Below, piece after piece: positions 22,503 through 34,500 of a stretch of 64,000 bases of DNA; the stretch's first letter is position 1; every line of letters starts with the position of its first letter. The position numbers and the translations under genes were made by a program. This DNA is from Nigrospora sphaerica. Its lineage: Eukaryota; Ascomycota; Sordariomycetes; Amphisphaeriales; Apiosporaceae. Under the pieces are notes generated by a model. It saw only the letters and a list, made by a program, of their open reading frames with translations, was not told the origin of the DNA and ran no database searches. The DNA is taken from NCBI GenBank assembly GCA_018287875.1, contig JAGVVL010000018.1:2038501-2102500 (forward strand), given 5' to 3'.

Positions 22503-25500
22503 GCTCCTTCTCCCCACGCCGGGCGATGGTTCGAAGAGGGCGACGTCTACGCGACTTCGTGTCCGGCAGCAAGCAACCAACGGCCGAGAGGGTGCTGTGC
22601 AGTTCCCGTGACGCGGCGCTGGTGACGGGCTGGCCGTGTTCGGCCGAGCCTCGATGAATGGTAGCGGCACTCTGCTTTACTGCGATGATTACGACGGAAG
22701 AATCGGCGAAACCGGCGCCAGCGATCATACCCATTACGTTCCGCACTTCGATACAGATTTCGTTACCTTGTACAGCAGCCAATTCTATCTGCATTTCAGT
22801 CTCCGTTCCCGGATCTACTGCAGGCGCGCAAAAAAGGGGAGGGAAGGAGGTGGGCTCCTCTTGGGGCCATTCGAAACACATGCACGGCTTTTTACGACGA
22901 CGGTGCACATCTAGGGTGGAGGGGACGGAAAAGTCGTCGTTTGGGGTCGTCTATCCCACGGGGTTTTCTGGGGAGTTTTCTGGTACTGGGAATCCGAAGA
23001 GACATTTCTTGCGCAGGCAAAACTTGCTTTGCCCCCCCCTCACGGGGCGAGGCACCGGTATTGGTACTCATCGCACAATCTATATACCCATGGATTTCTC
23101 ACCACGGCCGCGACGGGACGGGACGGGACGAGGCGTGCCGAGGCCTCGCGGTCTTGGAAGGGCGAATGGACAGGTGATGAGGCGGATGACGACATGCCCG
23201 ACGAGGGATGGGTTTGCAGCCGGTTCTATTGGCTAGCCCACGCATGGCACGGGCGAGACGACCAGCCAGGGACGGACGCGGGACGGACAAATGATATGGC
23301 AGGGCGCGTGGAAAACTGAGGTGCAATGCTGCGAGGCGTCCTGGCCCGGGCACAGACTTGGGCCAGTGGAGGCCTCTTCTGTTTCCTGCACCTGCGCCTG
23401 TACCCGTACCTGCAACGCGAGTGGTATCGACTTCTCTATCCGCGGGCGCTTTACGGCTCACCATGACACTGCTGGACCGTTGGGGCGAAAGGGGGGATAA
23501 GAAGGGCAATGGCACACGACCCCCGTCGTCTCCCCATTGGCCGGCCGCAGGCGTTTGTGCCTGACCAGGCATGGGGGGGCCTTTTTTGTCAGTTCTTCCT
23601 TTCATGACGACGCGGTATATCACATGTACACGCGCATATATGGACCCCCCGCCCTACCAAACGCGGTGGCGGGACGGCGAGCGCGCGTGGGTTGGACGGC
23701 GGGTGTCCAGAATTCAATGCGTGCATGCATGGCTGGAGATGGGATTGGAAAATAAGATGAAAAAGACGGGTTTGTATACGGGGGTCGACATGACATGTCA
23801 CGACGGTCTCTCGACGTGGGGGGGATAACCCGCCAACCACGACCACTGTTGCACCCACGTCTTGGGCTTGTTCCCCCCCTCGGGTGCCCCGGCATGCAGT
23901 ATACCTAAGCGCCCGTGGCTCTCATGCGTCAGACGTGACAGGACGAATCACAGGTCCGGTTGTTTTTGGAGGGTCGTCCGAAGCGGGAAGGGCGGGATGC
24001 CGTATGGGGCCGGAGGGGGAGGGGGAGGGGGAAAGAAAACATGAGCCGGCGGTACGGATCATCTAAGCCCCCCTTCAGTTCAGTTCGTTCTGTTCTGTCC
24101 AGGCCGACCGAGGTCGAAGAGGCATAACGAAAGAGTCGGGAGTCGGAGGTCGGGCTCCATACATGCGTGTCCAAATTAAAACCGCCCTTTCCCGCAAGTG
24201 GGTGCTTTTACCCCGGAAATCGACCACGTGCAATTTCCGGCATACTGGACGGCCGGTTTGGGGGCGGATGGAGGGGAGTGGCACCCACCACTGCGCAAAT
24301 AGGTTAAAGCAAGGCGAAAGGAGAAGGCGTCTGGGTATTATTGTGTATATTTTATATAGTTAGCCTCGTCGACACCGCGACGACAGCCGGCGTATCCACA
24401 CCAGTCGATCCGCTATGTGCGCGGGAGGGCGGGAAGGGGACTTCATCCTTTTCCGGGCTGTCGGCGCGCCCTCCTTCTGGGTTGAAGCTGGACGACGACC
24501 TTTCTTTTTTTTTTTCAAATTCCTTCAGTTGCAAACCGTTCCCCCACCTCCTCCCGTCGGCGCCCGCGTGATCGTCCCCCCGGTGGCAACAATCTCGGCC
24601 TTTTCCCCGGGGGTCACCTCTGTCCCCGAAAGAACGGGTAAAAACCCCACGAAAACCCCAGAACCCTTTCCTTTGCCCGCAACGGGTGAAACACCTGACG
24701 ATCCCTCCCCCTAAAACCTAAAAGTCCGCCACCCCGGCGTCCCCCCCCGTGCGGCTCCACCCCGAAGAAGAAAAAGAAGAAGAAGAAAAAGAAGAAGAAG
24801 AAAAAGAAGAAGAAAAAGAAGAAGAAGAAAAAGAAGAAGAAGAAAAAGAAGAAGAAGAAAGAAAAATAGCAAGGAGGGGGCCCCTTCCATTGGCGCATCA
24901 CGCCCGTCCGTTGCCACGAGGGGGGGAAGAGGTTGCGAGAGGGAGAGAAACCCCCCCCCAAAAAAGGGGGGGGCCCGGGGAGCCGGAGCCGAGGTTCGTG
25001 AGAACAAAAATAACGATGGGGGCCGAGGAAAGGGAAGGGAAGGGGAAGAAAGAGAGCTTCCGCCGGCAGATGCGGTAGCCGGCGCCGATGGGAGTGGGGA
25101 AATGAGCCGAGCGTTGTTCCTCCTCCTCTAGGTCTTCGCCGGTGGAAAGCTCTTTCGGGCCTACGCCACCCCCGCCCCGCCCACCGGAGGAAGGACGAAA
25201 AAAAAAAAAAGGCATGGATCGGTGGTCGACGGGCATTTTTCCCAGACTTCAAAGATTGCGCACACGGATACCATGGTACCGCCGTCTTTGGGGCGTCCCG
25301 GCTCGGTATGACCGTCTATTCAAGGTTACTCACTCATTACCTCTCATCCATATTCCCATGCCCCAAAAACAGCACAGCAGTGCAAAGGCCCGCAGCTTTC
25401 GTAATATGTGATTCTATTAAACATTGCGTTTTGAAATTGTGGTATCTATGAACGAGGTTTCCCCTCCTGCGCCATGCTAGAGCTCGTTCCAATACATGCA

Positions 25501-25814
25501 GATGCATTTGCCGTAGCAAAGGTATAAAAAAAATCGCGTCGGTTTGCAAAAGCCGGCTTTGGTACACAAAGACCGCCACAGCAGTCTTCTGGTTTAAAAA
25601 AAATAGGCGAAGGTGGGAAGAAGTGACTGCAATGCCTTCTTGCTCGTCGGGATGTACGTTGGCGCGTACGGGCTGGCCGTGTACAATTACTTGGCGGACC
25701 CAAAGGATGGCTGGGGTATAGAAAAGGGTGGTAAAAGAAGATGGAAAGGAGGGAAACGAGCAAGGGCGGAAAGAGGGCAAGAAGTGCCGAGCCTAGTCAC
25801 CAAGAGGTTGCACC
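22503..25814. other. Gene-free stretch between convergent rsr1 and the EGF-like gene
   Basis: No coding frame with family character. The two flanking genes converge, so both ends are presumably 3' untranslated sequence. It contains the purine-only tract listed separately and several short homopolymer runs. Confidence 0.55.
24764..24866. repeat. 103-bp purine-only (GAA)n/GAAAAA tract
   Basis: Only A and G on the plus strand over 103 bases, made of GAA triplets punctuated at near-regular intervals by AAAAA. The reverse strand is pure T/C and produces a spurious poly-Phe/Leu open frame. Confidence 0.95.
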
Positions 25815-28531
25815 TCAGCGCCCCGAACCCGCCCCGACAGTCTTGCCGTTGACGTTGATGATGAGGTGAACGAGGTCGATGCTGTTGTTCCCGCCCAGCG
25901 CTACTTTGCTGGCCTGTTCGACCGTGACGCCTCGTCCCGCTGCCGTGAAAAATTTTTGCAGCGCCGACTGCGCAGCCGCCGCATCCTCGAGCTTTTGCTC
26001 CTGCAAAACGAACAGCACTCCGACACGACCAAAGTCCAGCGCCTGGTCCGACATCTTGAAGCCCGGTGCCGACGTCGTCGAGGGTGGCGCGCCTGTCGTG
26101 GTACTGGTGCTCGGGCTCGGCTTCGTCGTGCCCGTTGTCGTCGGCGTCGTCTCGTCCGGCACCGACGGCGTTAGCGGGAACCCTGTGGGCGCCGTCAAAC
26201 TCTCCGTGAGCGTCGTCTGGGACACGACCGATCCCGTGGGTGTGCTCTTGGAGTCCGTCAGCGTCGTCGCCGTGAGAGCCGGGTTGTTGAGCGTCAGGGT
26301 AACGTCGACATTGGGATCGAGTGGGACGGTGAAGGGAAACCCGGTAGGCTCGACTCCGTCCTGCTGCAACTGAGGCGCAGCGGCCCCAAGGCGAACCGAC
26401 TGGCCGTCGAACGTGACAAGAGCGTTTTCCGTGTTGCAGGACAGGTTCGCGCCGTTGAACTTGGCCAGGATCGTCTCCGCCTCGAGGGGAACAGAAAATT
26501 CGGCCTGGGCCTTCTGAATAAGACGGGGAATCGCCTGGCCGAGTGTGACGTTTTGAAGCGCAGAGCCCTGCCCCTGCAGCGAGGCCGTCGTGCATCCGTC
26601 CGATCCCGGCACCGTGCACGTCGTACCGGTGAAGCCGTTGGAGCAGATGCACGAGCAAACGCCTCCCACAATCGTGTTTGTGCCCCCGTTGGCGCACTTC
26701 AACTGAGCCTGGCAGTTGTCCAGAGCCGGCTGGGCGCCTTGGTTGTTGTTGGCTTTGCGGATGACGAAGAACTCCAACGGGACGATGATGGCAGCCGCCA
26801 GGATGGCCACCACGATGACGAGGAGCAGGATGAATCCCCACATGGGCAGGCCGCAGCACCTCCGGCGCGGCTGCGCCGAGCTTCGCCCTCCGCGGTTGTT
26901 GTTGTTATCGTCGTTGTTGTTGTCGTTGTTGTAGTAGTTGTTGTAGTTGTCGTCGCCGACAGATCTTTCCACGGTTTGGGGCCCGACGGGGCGGTTCGAA
27001 AATCGACCCATGGCCATAGGCAAAGGCCACGACGATCCGCTCTGCCGTGGCGGCGGGGCCGCCTTGGCTTGCGCAGGCGGGGGAAAGGCCGCCAGCATAT
27101 CAGACAGCCCGGACTGGTACTTCTCGTTGCCATCTAGACACAGGTCAGCAAGGGTGCATCGTCGCCACCACCGCATACAAACTTACATGAGTAGTCCTTT
27201 TCCAAATCCCGGCCGTACATCTCGGGGGGGAAGTTGAGGTCGTTGAAACCGCTGGCAGGGCGCTTGCCCTTCTCGATCATGGAAGCCAGCCGAGTCGCGC
27301 GCCGGATCAGGTCGGGTAAGCTTGTCAAGCTGCCCCGGGCTTCAGCTTCCCGTACCGCGTCAATGTCGAGCCGCGGTGGGCGTCTGATGGCGGAGAACAT
27401 GGCAGGCCTGGATGACGGTGAAGCCATTCGTATCGATGCGGGTTCGCCCGAGCCGGACGGGTCGAAGGCAAAGGCACCAAGCATCGGGCTTCCACCCGCG
27501 CTGGTAACGGTCTCGGCCGGGCCCCCAAGGCCTGACGGGCGACTTGAAGAGCTGCTTGACCCCTCAAGGTAACCGGTCCCATCTTGGAACGTCTCCTCCT
27601 GCACAGGCTTTGGTTTCGGACGTGAAGGCAGTGGCAATACAATCGGTGCTGTCCCGGTCCTCACCGTGCTGTTCCTGTCCGTACTCCTCGTCGTCACCAG
27701 CGACGGCTTTCCTTTCCGCCCTATGCTGGCACTCCTCACCAGACCCCTCTCGTCCGCGTCATCGCTGTACACCGACTCCTCGGCTATGGTGTCGTCGAAG
27801 TGGGCTACGTCGGGACTCAGGCCCGGCGACAGCGTTCCGTAACTCTCGGGGATGGCTGCACTCGATGCGTACGACGTGTGAGACCGCGACCTCGGGCTCT
27901 CTTCCGGTATGGGAGACACAAACGAAGCCGTCGAGTAAAACGACGATGCGCCTCTCCTGGAAGACGGCGGCGGTCCCAGGCCCATGGTTCGCCGGGAGGT
28001 TGTCGCGGGTGGTGTGGGCGGCACCATGGGCACGGCCTGCGGTACGGGGAAATCGGGAATCGAACCGACCGAGGAAATCGTCGACGGTCGTGACGAGGCC
28101 GTGAATGCCGTATCTGGCACGGAGAGTCTCGACCCCTGTTCCTCCTGCGGTGAGTACTGAAATACCGGTGTGGGCTCCTGAACTCTCGACGCGTCCAGAA
28201 TCGAGGGTACGATGCTTGGTCTCGGTGGCCGCTGGGGTGCTTGTTGTGGGCGGTTGGGCGGCGGTCTGTATTTTTCCGAGCCATCTGACCCCACGGGCGA
28301 CGGGACGGGCCCGGCAAGCGGCCACTGGGGCACCGGCTGCGGCCGGGAGATGGCCATGCCTATGTGGCCGTCGGGGCCCCTGGGCTGGAATCCCGGGGGC
28401 GGTTGCGGTGGTCGGCGGTTCATCGACGAGTCCGGCGGCGACCCTGGCTCGCCTCTATCTCTGGCCCTCCTCGCCGAACCCCCAAAAGCAGATGGTCGGT
28501 CCATCTCTCCTTCATATTGAGCGCGGCTCAT
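25815..28531 (-). CDS. Large membrane protein with EGF-like module and Ser/Thr-rich ectodomain
   Basis: Two exons (27187-28531 and 25815-27133; 53-bp intron with donor GTAAGT and acceptor TAG) encode 887 residues. Seen in order: a long Pro/Ser-rich, presumably cytoplasmic region (1 to about 505); an Asn/Asp run (about 510-528); RRRCCG just before one hydrophobic segment (about 545-573, starting LPMWGFILLL); an EGF-like cysteine cluster (about 588-622, spacing C-x6-C-x12-C-x-C-x-C-x8-C); a region with few cysteines; a mucin-like Thr/Ser/Pro stretch; and a final compact domain (starting about residue 795). There is no signal peptide, so a type II topology with the C-terminus outside is inferred. 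The architecture matches a conserved but uncharacterised ascomycete group often named EGF-domain protein. No enzyme motif is visible, and the function (wall or surface sensing) is only a guess. Confidence 0.85.
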
Positions 28532-31500
28532 TTAATCGAAATACGGTTGAAAATCTCGGCGATCGGCGCTCCTCCTCGTACTTCCCCAACTCGTTGGCGA
28601 CAGTCCCTCTCCCGATATGACGGCATACGAAAAGACGGAATCCAATCCAGGGTTCGTGGCCGAAGCGGGCTGTCGTACACACGTACGCGAATCGGTGGCC
28701 GGGTTTCCCACGAGAACGACGAACAGTCGCGGTTGTCGGCGGGTTGCGACTCTGTGGCACCTCATATACAGGGCGATGTTTCGCGGAGGGCGGCCTGTGG
28801 AACGGCGACCTCGGGGGTATATGCAGAACAGAGGCGATGAAGAAACAACGGTAGTCTATGCGAACCTCGACCCCACGAAGGCGACAAGCGAGCGCAACGA
28901 GTGGCGGAGCCGCTCAAAAGGTAGAGCCGAAGGCACAGAATCGAAGTGTGGCGATCAAGCAGAATAGAATTACTGCATACCCCGGGGTAGCTGCAAGTCA
29001 TGGAGGTCAGTATGGATGAGCAGATGTGAGTTTTGCACGGCAAGCACTGCTGCACGTGGCGGCGTCTGGAACATGAGAACCTAACGGCGGCAATCTAGAA
29101 AAGCAGCGGTGGCCCCGTAGATGACAGAGGGAGACGGCCCTTTCAGATTGACTAATCCCGGACGCTACCCTGTCCAGACATGGGCACCCTCGAACTACTA
29201 GGGGCGAAGGAAGCCGGTCTCAAAGGGGGTGATGACCTCCCGTGTACTCCAGGGCCGACGGGCAGGGCACGGGTACCTGGTAGCAGCCGGTCGCATGTAG
29301 GACGGAAAAAGAGGAGATCACATACAAATAAGGTTTCAACGCTGAGTAGTCGTCCTTGGTGGGCTTGGGTGCCGAAAAGGGGGGGGCGGGTGACTCTGTC
29401 GTGGCTACCAAAGTGCAGGGGACAGACGTGCGTCTAGACGGGACGAACAGAATGAAGCGACTAGCTCGTTCGAAATGCGATGTTCGTCGGAAGGAACGAG
29501 AGGCGCCAGCGTGAGTGCAGTGCAATGAGGCCTCTTCCGGGCGCAAGAGGCGGGCACGACAAGCACAGGTAGGCCGGGTCGTGTCGGCGTGGTGCTACTT
29601 TGGATACCCGTCGTGTTTCAGCTGGGCGGGCAAAGACGGGGGTTGGAGGGCAACAGGCGACACTGCGAGCCTCGGGGCCCCTGGCAGGTTTTTGGTGTCT
29701 GGGACCGTGGCGATCACGAGTTGATCAGGCCGGGCTTTCCAGACCGGGAATGACAAGGCCGGCGCCGCTACCGTTTGCGAGGGCTCCCGTATTGTAAAAG
29801 TGCGAGCGGGTTGCCGTGGCAGGCAGTTAGCGAGACGGGACCGGGGGGGAGGAGGGGGTAGTTTGCGTGTGCGGGTCGGCTGTAAACGAGAGAAAACGCT
29901 GTCGGTCGTCAAGACGCAGCGGGCGGACCAGAATGAAGAAGAAGACAACGACGACGATGACAAGCACCAAAAAGACAAAGAGGCAGAAGCGGAGGCGATT
30001 GTTGCAATCAAGGCGGTGCTCAGACAGTGAGGGCCGGAGCAGAAGGCGAAGCGAAGGGGCGAACGAAGGTTCGCGTTGGCTGATGTCAAGGCTGGCTGAC
30101 GTCCGTCAACGGATAGGGAAGGAGCAACGGCGGAAACCAAGAAGAAGAAAGCGGTAACACGGGACGCGCACGCGGGAACGCAGCAGCCTATGTAATCCAG
30201 GATGGGGAGGGAGGTCAAATTCCAAAACAGAACAAACAGCTTCTGTGCACTGGGCAGCGGGAGACATGAGAAGACGAGAGACGGGCAGCGAGCGACTGGG
30301 GGCTTCGGCGATCCTGGCGTGCCACGATGCCGCCACGGGTGGATTGGCTCGCCGGGCTTTTTGTTCGTGCACGGCTTGGCTGGCAGGCCAGGGGCCGGGC
30401 TGGCCTCGAGCCAAAGACGCCTCCAGCATCGTCTACTTGCCGTCTTGGGTGAAGCCCTGGTCTCGCCCCCTGTCGGTCCCCAATTTTCGATACGGGGCCG
30501 TCTGTCTCTCATCGGGGCCACGTTCCCCAACCGAGACAGCCTAAAGCAGGTGAACAGGTACCAGACCGACCGACGCGCCCTAGGGCGAGAGAAGGTTAAG
30601 CTTGCTTTCCCATCCACCGACGCGCTAACGACGCTGGCCGCTCCCGTCGGGCCTAGCACCGTCTGTGACTCGAGAAGTACTTAGTCAAACCAAAATAGCC
30701 TGTAACCGTGATTGATCTCGTTAGATTGCGGTTCTTGAGGTGACTGCTTCCTCCAGCCCAGCGTGCTGCAATTAGACCCCAAGCAAGACACGCACTTCCA
30801 TCGCCGCCCTTCCGTCGCCGCCCTTCCACTTTCGGCCCTGGCCGTAGCCTAGGGATCCAGAACCCTCGCGCTCCGTGGAAGCAAGGTTGGCTGGACATGA
30901 CAAACGGCCGTGGCCCCGCGTCCGTTTGGGGCCTTCGGGGGAGGGATCATGCTTCGGTCGGAACAGCGCCAGCAGGAGAGCATCGTCGGCCGGCGCCCTC
31001 TTGCGTCTCTTGAGGCCGGGAGGGTTGAGAGCAGGTACGGGAACTCTCACCTTATTCCGTCCAGCCCCGTCTCTGGCCGAGCGCCCTGCACGCCCTGCAC
31101 GCCCTGCATACAGACACGTCGATACGCAGCCCCTGGCGCCACTCCCAGGGCATGACTGAGGCCGACACGGGTCACTTCCTGGCGGTCACCTCGGCTGTAC
31201 GCAGGCTGGAAGGTGATGAAGAAGTACCTAACACAGGTCATCCTCTCCTGCCATGGCATCCGTCCATGGAGGGCAGCCCCGAATGCAGGGTCCCGCTTAC
31301 CGGGGCTTTTACCAAGTACGGCCAATCATAAGAGGCGCCGTCACCAGTTGGAAACACTAGCGTCCATTGCCAACAGCGGCTCGAGTACTCCAGCTTTCCA
31401 GAAAGCCTCCTGGCCCGTCGTCATCACGAAGCACTGAGCAGCCAAGAGTTAGGTACTCTCCTGCCTCTCTACAGTGTTTACATTGTTCCCCAAAGGTACT

Positions 31501-34500
31501 TCCGGTAGAGAGGCAGGCTGGCCGGGAGAGAGCTGGAGACAAACGTCCAGAGGAATAAACCGGATGAAAAGACACAGAATGCAACGTCCCGTGCACCCCA
31601 CGGCAGCAGCATCAACATTTGTTCATTGCCAATGGAGCCCATGGCACCGTCCTATGGTAACCCTGACATGGGTAGAGCCAGGGCGCGCCGTCCTTGGCGA
31701 CCATCTCAGGTATAGGACCCCATAGGCCGCCGCAGCACCCATTCAGGCTGTTCCGTTCCAACTGGCGGGCAGCCTGAGGCACTATGGCCGACACTACTAC
31801 GGTAGGTCGAAAATGGCCGGCCAAGCCGCAAGCCGCAAGCCCTCACAATCAACCTCGACCAGCCGTCGTGAAGACTTGTCGAGCTCCGCCACCGTTCTGG
31901 CCAGTCGTCGCTTGGTTAGGTTGTTACGTACAGGTGGGCAGATAGTCCGTAGGTGCAATCAGTTGACCGACAAGCACGCGCCAGGGTATACCGGGCCGTC
32001 GTAAGACACGCATACTACGTAATCTACGGATTGTATACATGCTGACTAGAGTTTATGGCTGTCCCACCGGCGACGCGCAGGTACAACCTGACAGCGGCCG
32101 GCGGGAAGCGAGGATGTGCATTGCCAGATCACACCCAAAACGGAGCCGCCCCGTCCAACCCACAGCATATGCTACCACAGTGCCTCGATGCTTGGATCTG
32201 ATCGTCCGCACGAGGAGCCGAAAGTCGAGCCGGTGTGTACCGACGTACGCCGCCGTGCCACACACGTACCACACACGGTACCTACTCGACCACTTTCCGC
32301 CCTCTGTCGGTCGCCAGGGCGCGTCTCTGCCTGGCCGCGATGCCCTCGACCACCAGGGACCCCCGAAAGCGTAGTGGCCGTGCCCGTGCCTTGTGCGCAG
32401 CCCCTCCCTCGGATGGTTTTGCGGCACCCGCGCCTGTGTCGCGCCGGCGAGCATGAAGGCCGGCGCATGGCCGACAGACACGGCACCAAAGCACCATCAG
32501 ACGACCGAACTTGAGCGCCAATCTCCGCGGTCTCTGCCAACGCCCGCGCTCGGGCGTGCTTAAAAGCTGACAGTTATGAACCGAGCTGCGAGGCCGATAG
32601 AACACCGCATTCAAGTCTTAAGGTGAGCATGCCAAGCGTCACGAATGAGAAAGCCGCAAGTCGAAGGGGGTCCTTGGCGAGCGTAAACAAGGCGTCTTGG
32701 GTGCAGGTACGTGTCGCAGCCCACATGAAGACCGTGGAGAGCGCCATGACTTGCAGCCTCAGTCATCCATTTTCCCCCGACCGACCGATCGTCCTCTTAC
32801 CCCCGACTTCTCCCCTCCACTCTCTCCTGGTCTCCCTTACTCCCTCCCTCTTCCCTCGGCTGGCGAAAGACCACCCGGGGTCCGGCTCCGCTGGATCGAC
32901 CGCCAGGCCGCCCGGCTTCTTCCATCATCATTTTCCCCATTCGATTAGCCCTGTTTTGTTGGTCCCGATTGACAAACGCCTTCGCGCGCGCGCGCGAGGG
33001 CCATTCAGAAAACTGCTTTCCACGGTTTCTGGAGCCCAGCTTGCGACAGTCGCGTTTCAGACTGCCGGGTTTGGTCCCAAATTATGGTCACCCCTTGACG
33101 AATCAGATGGCACCACCGGGACCGTTCATCCTAAAAGAATCCCATCTATTGCAAATCACGCCCGCGTCACATGGGGGTCCGCCCTTGCGATTGCGGTAAT
33201 TGGGGTCCCTCTGTTTCTGTTTCCTCCCATTGGCGCGGATAGCACCGTCGCCGTGGGGGGATTCGTTGTGAGCTCCGGGCGGCATCGCGTAATGGGTTGC
33301 TTTTTTACCTTGCAGCCTTTGAGAGGCTTCACGGCCTCGTTTAGTTAGCGTAGTGAATCTGCCAGTGCCTATCCCCATGGAACATCACGACACGCCTGCG
33401 AACACGCCGGCTCAGGGCATGCCATGCTCTTCGTGCTGGCTCTTTCCCACCAAGTCGTGGCGAGACGCCCTACGAGTTTGTCTGGCTTCGTCTTTCCCGA
33501 CCCTCCTCGCGCACGCAAATTACCCTGATTAACAACCCCCCGGCCGCGCGACCAGGTTGACTGGCTAGCCGGTACGTCAATCGTGGCAGGGCAGATCACT
33601 CATCGCCATCAACGATCGGCGCAGCAAGGGCTGATAAAATCAGCTGTTAAATACCCATGGCGTCTTCTGACAGAACCTGGCGGGCTCCGCGCCCACCACT
33701 TCCCAAGGCCGGCAGGTCCCAAGGATGGGCGGACTCGGCCACCGGCGCTGTTGGGAAAGACTATTCCGTACGTAGCCGCCGGTTGCTCGTGATATCAGTC
33801 GGGTTTGTTTCCCACGATCCCCTGGGTCGGCGTCCGTGGGTGCAGATTGCCGATCGTAATGTTTCACCAACTTCAGCCACAGCCATCATGTGCCGAACCT
33901 CTCTACGGGACTGCCTTGTCTTACATACGACGTCTTTCACCTTGTTATACTTCAGGCCCTCCTGTCGCCTGCCATCACATCCTCACTAAGGCGGTCACGA
34001 TAGTCGCCGCGTGCTTACTTTTTCAGAGACTGCCGGCGGCATCAAGGAGAGCGGGGGATCCTTATCTCAAGTCTTCAGAGAAGCCCTTCGTCCACTGGGA
34101 GAGGCGGACTAGATAAACCCAAATCATGCCCGACTGGCTTTCCTAAGACGACTGAAGGGAAGTCGGTCATGTATACTCCGGCTGGTATGTCGATCGTCCA
34201 ATGCAACCGCTACACTTGCGCTCGTACAGGTCGGGTTTCTGCATACCTCACTTGTCCTTTGACGGGTGCCGCCTCGGGCGACCCAGTACACGTGGGGGGG
34301 GGGGGACAAGCAACTTTGGTGTCAGGTAGTCGCCGGCTGGTACCAAGTCCTGCCTTTGGCACAACGTCGTCGCGAACACGATCGGCCGCAATTCGAACCT
34401 ATGCCCCCTGGGGACCCCGCAGCATCAACTCGTGCGTATCCCAAGGTCTCCGAAGCTTCATGCTGCTCTGAGACACTGTCTTGCGTGCCGAGAGAGGAAT

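Noticed and set aside
24614..25252. Open frame with a long poly-Phe/Leu run on the minus strand
   Set aside because: The run is the complement of the purine-only tract. The flanks do not resemble a protein.
29595..30659. 354-codon open frame on the minus strand, the longest in the large gene-free stretch
   Set aside because: Composition is Pro/Ser/Arg-rich with a Ser/Leu run over a GAC/GAA-type repeat; no domain, and codon pattern unlike neighbouring genes. It could be an RNA gene, but nothing supports that.
32623..33348. 241-codon open frame
   Set aside because: No recognisable motif. A hydrophobic patch near its end is not enough to call a membrane protein.
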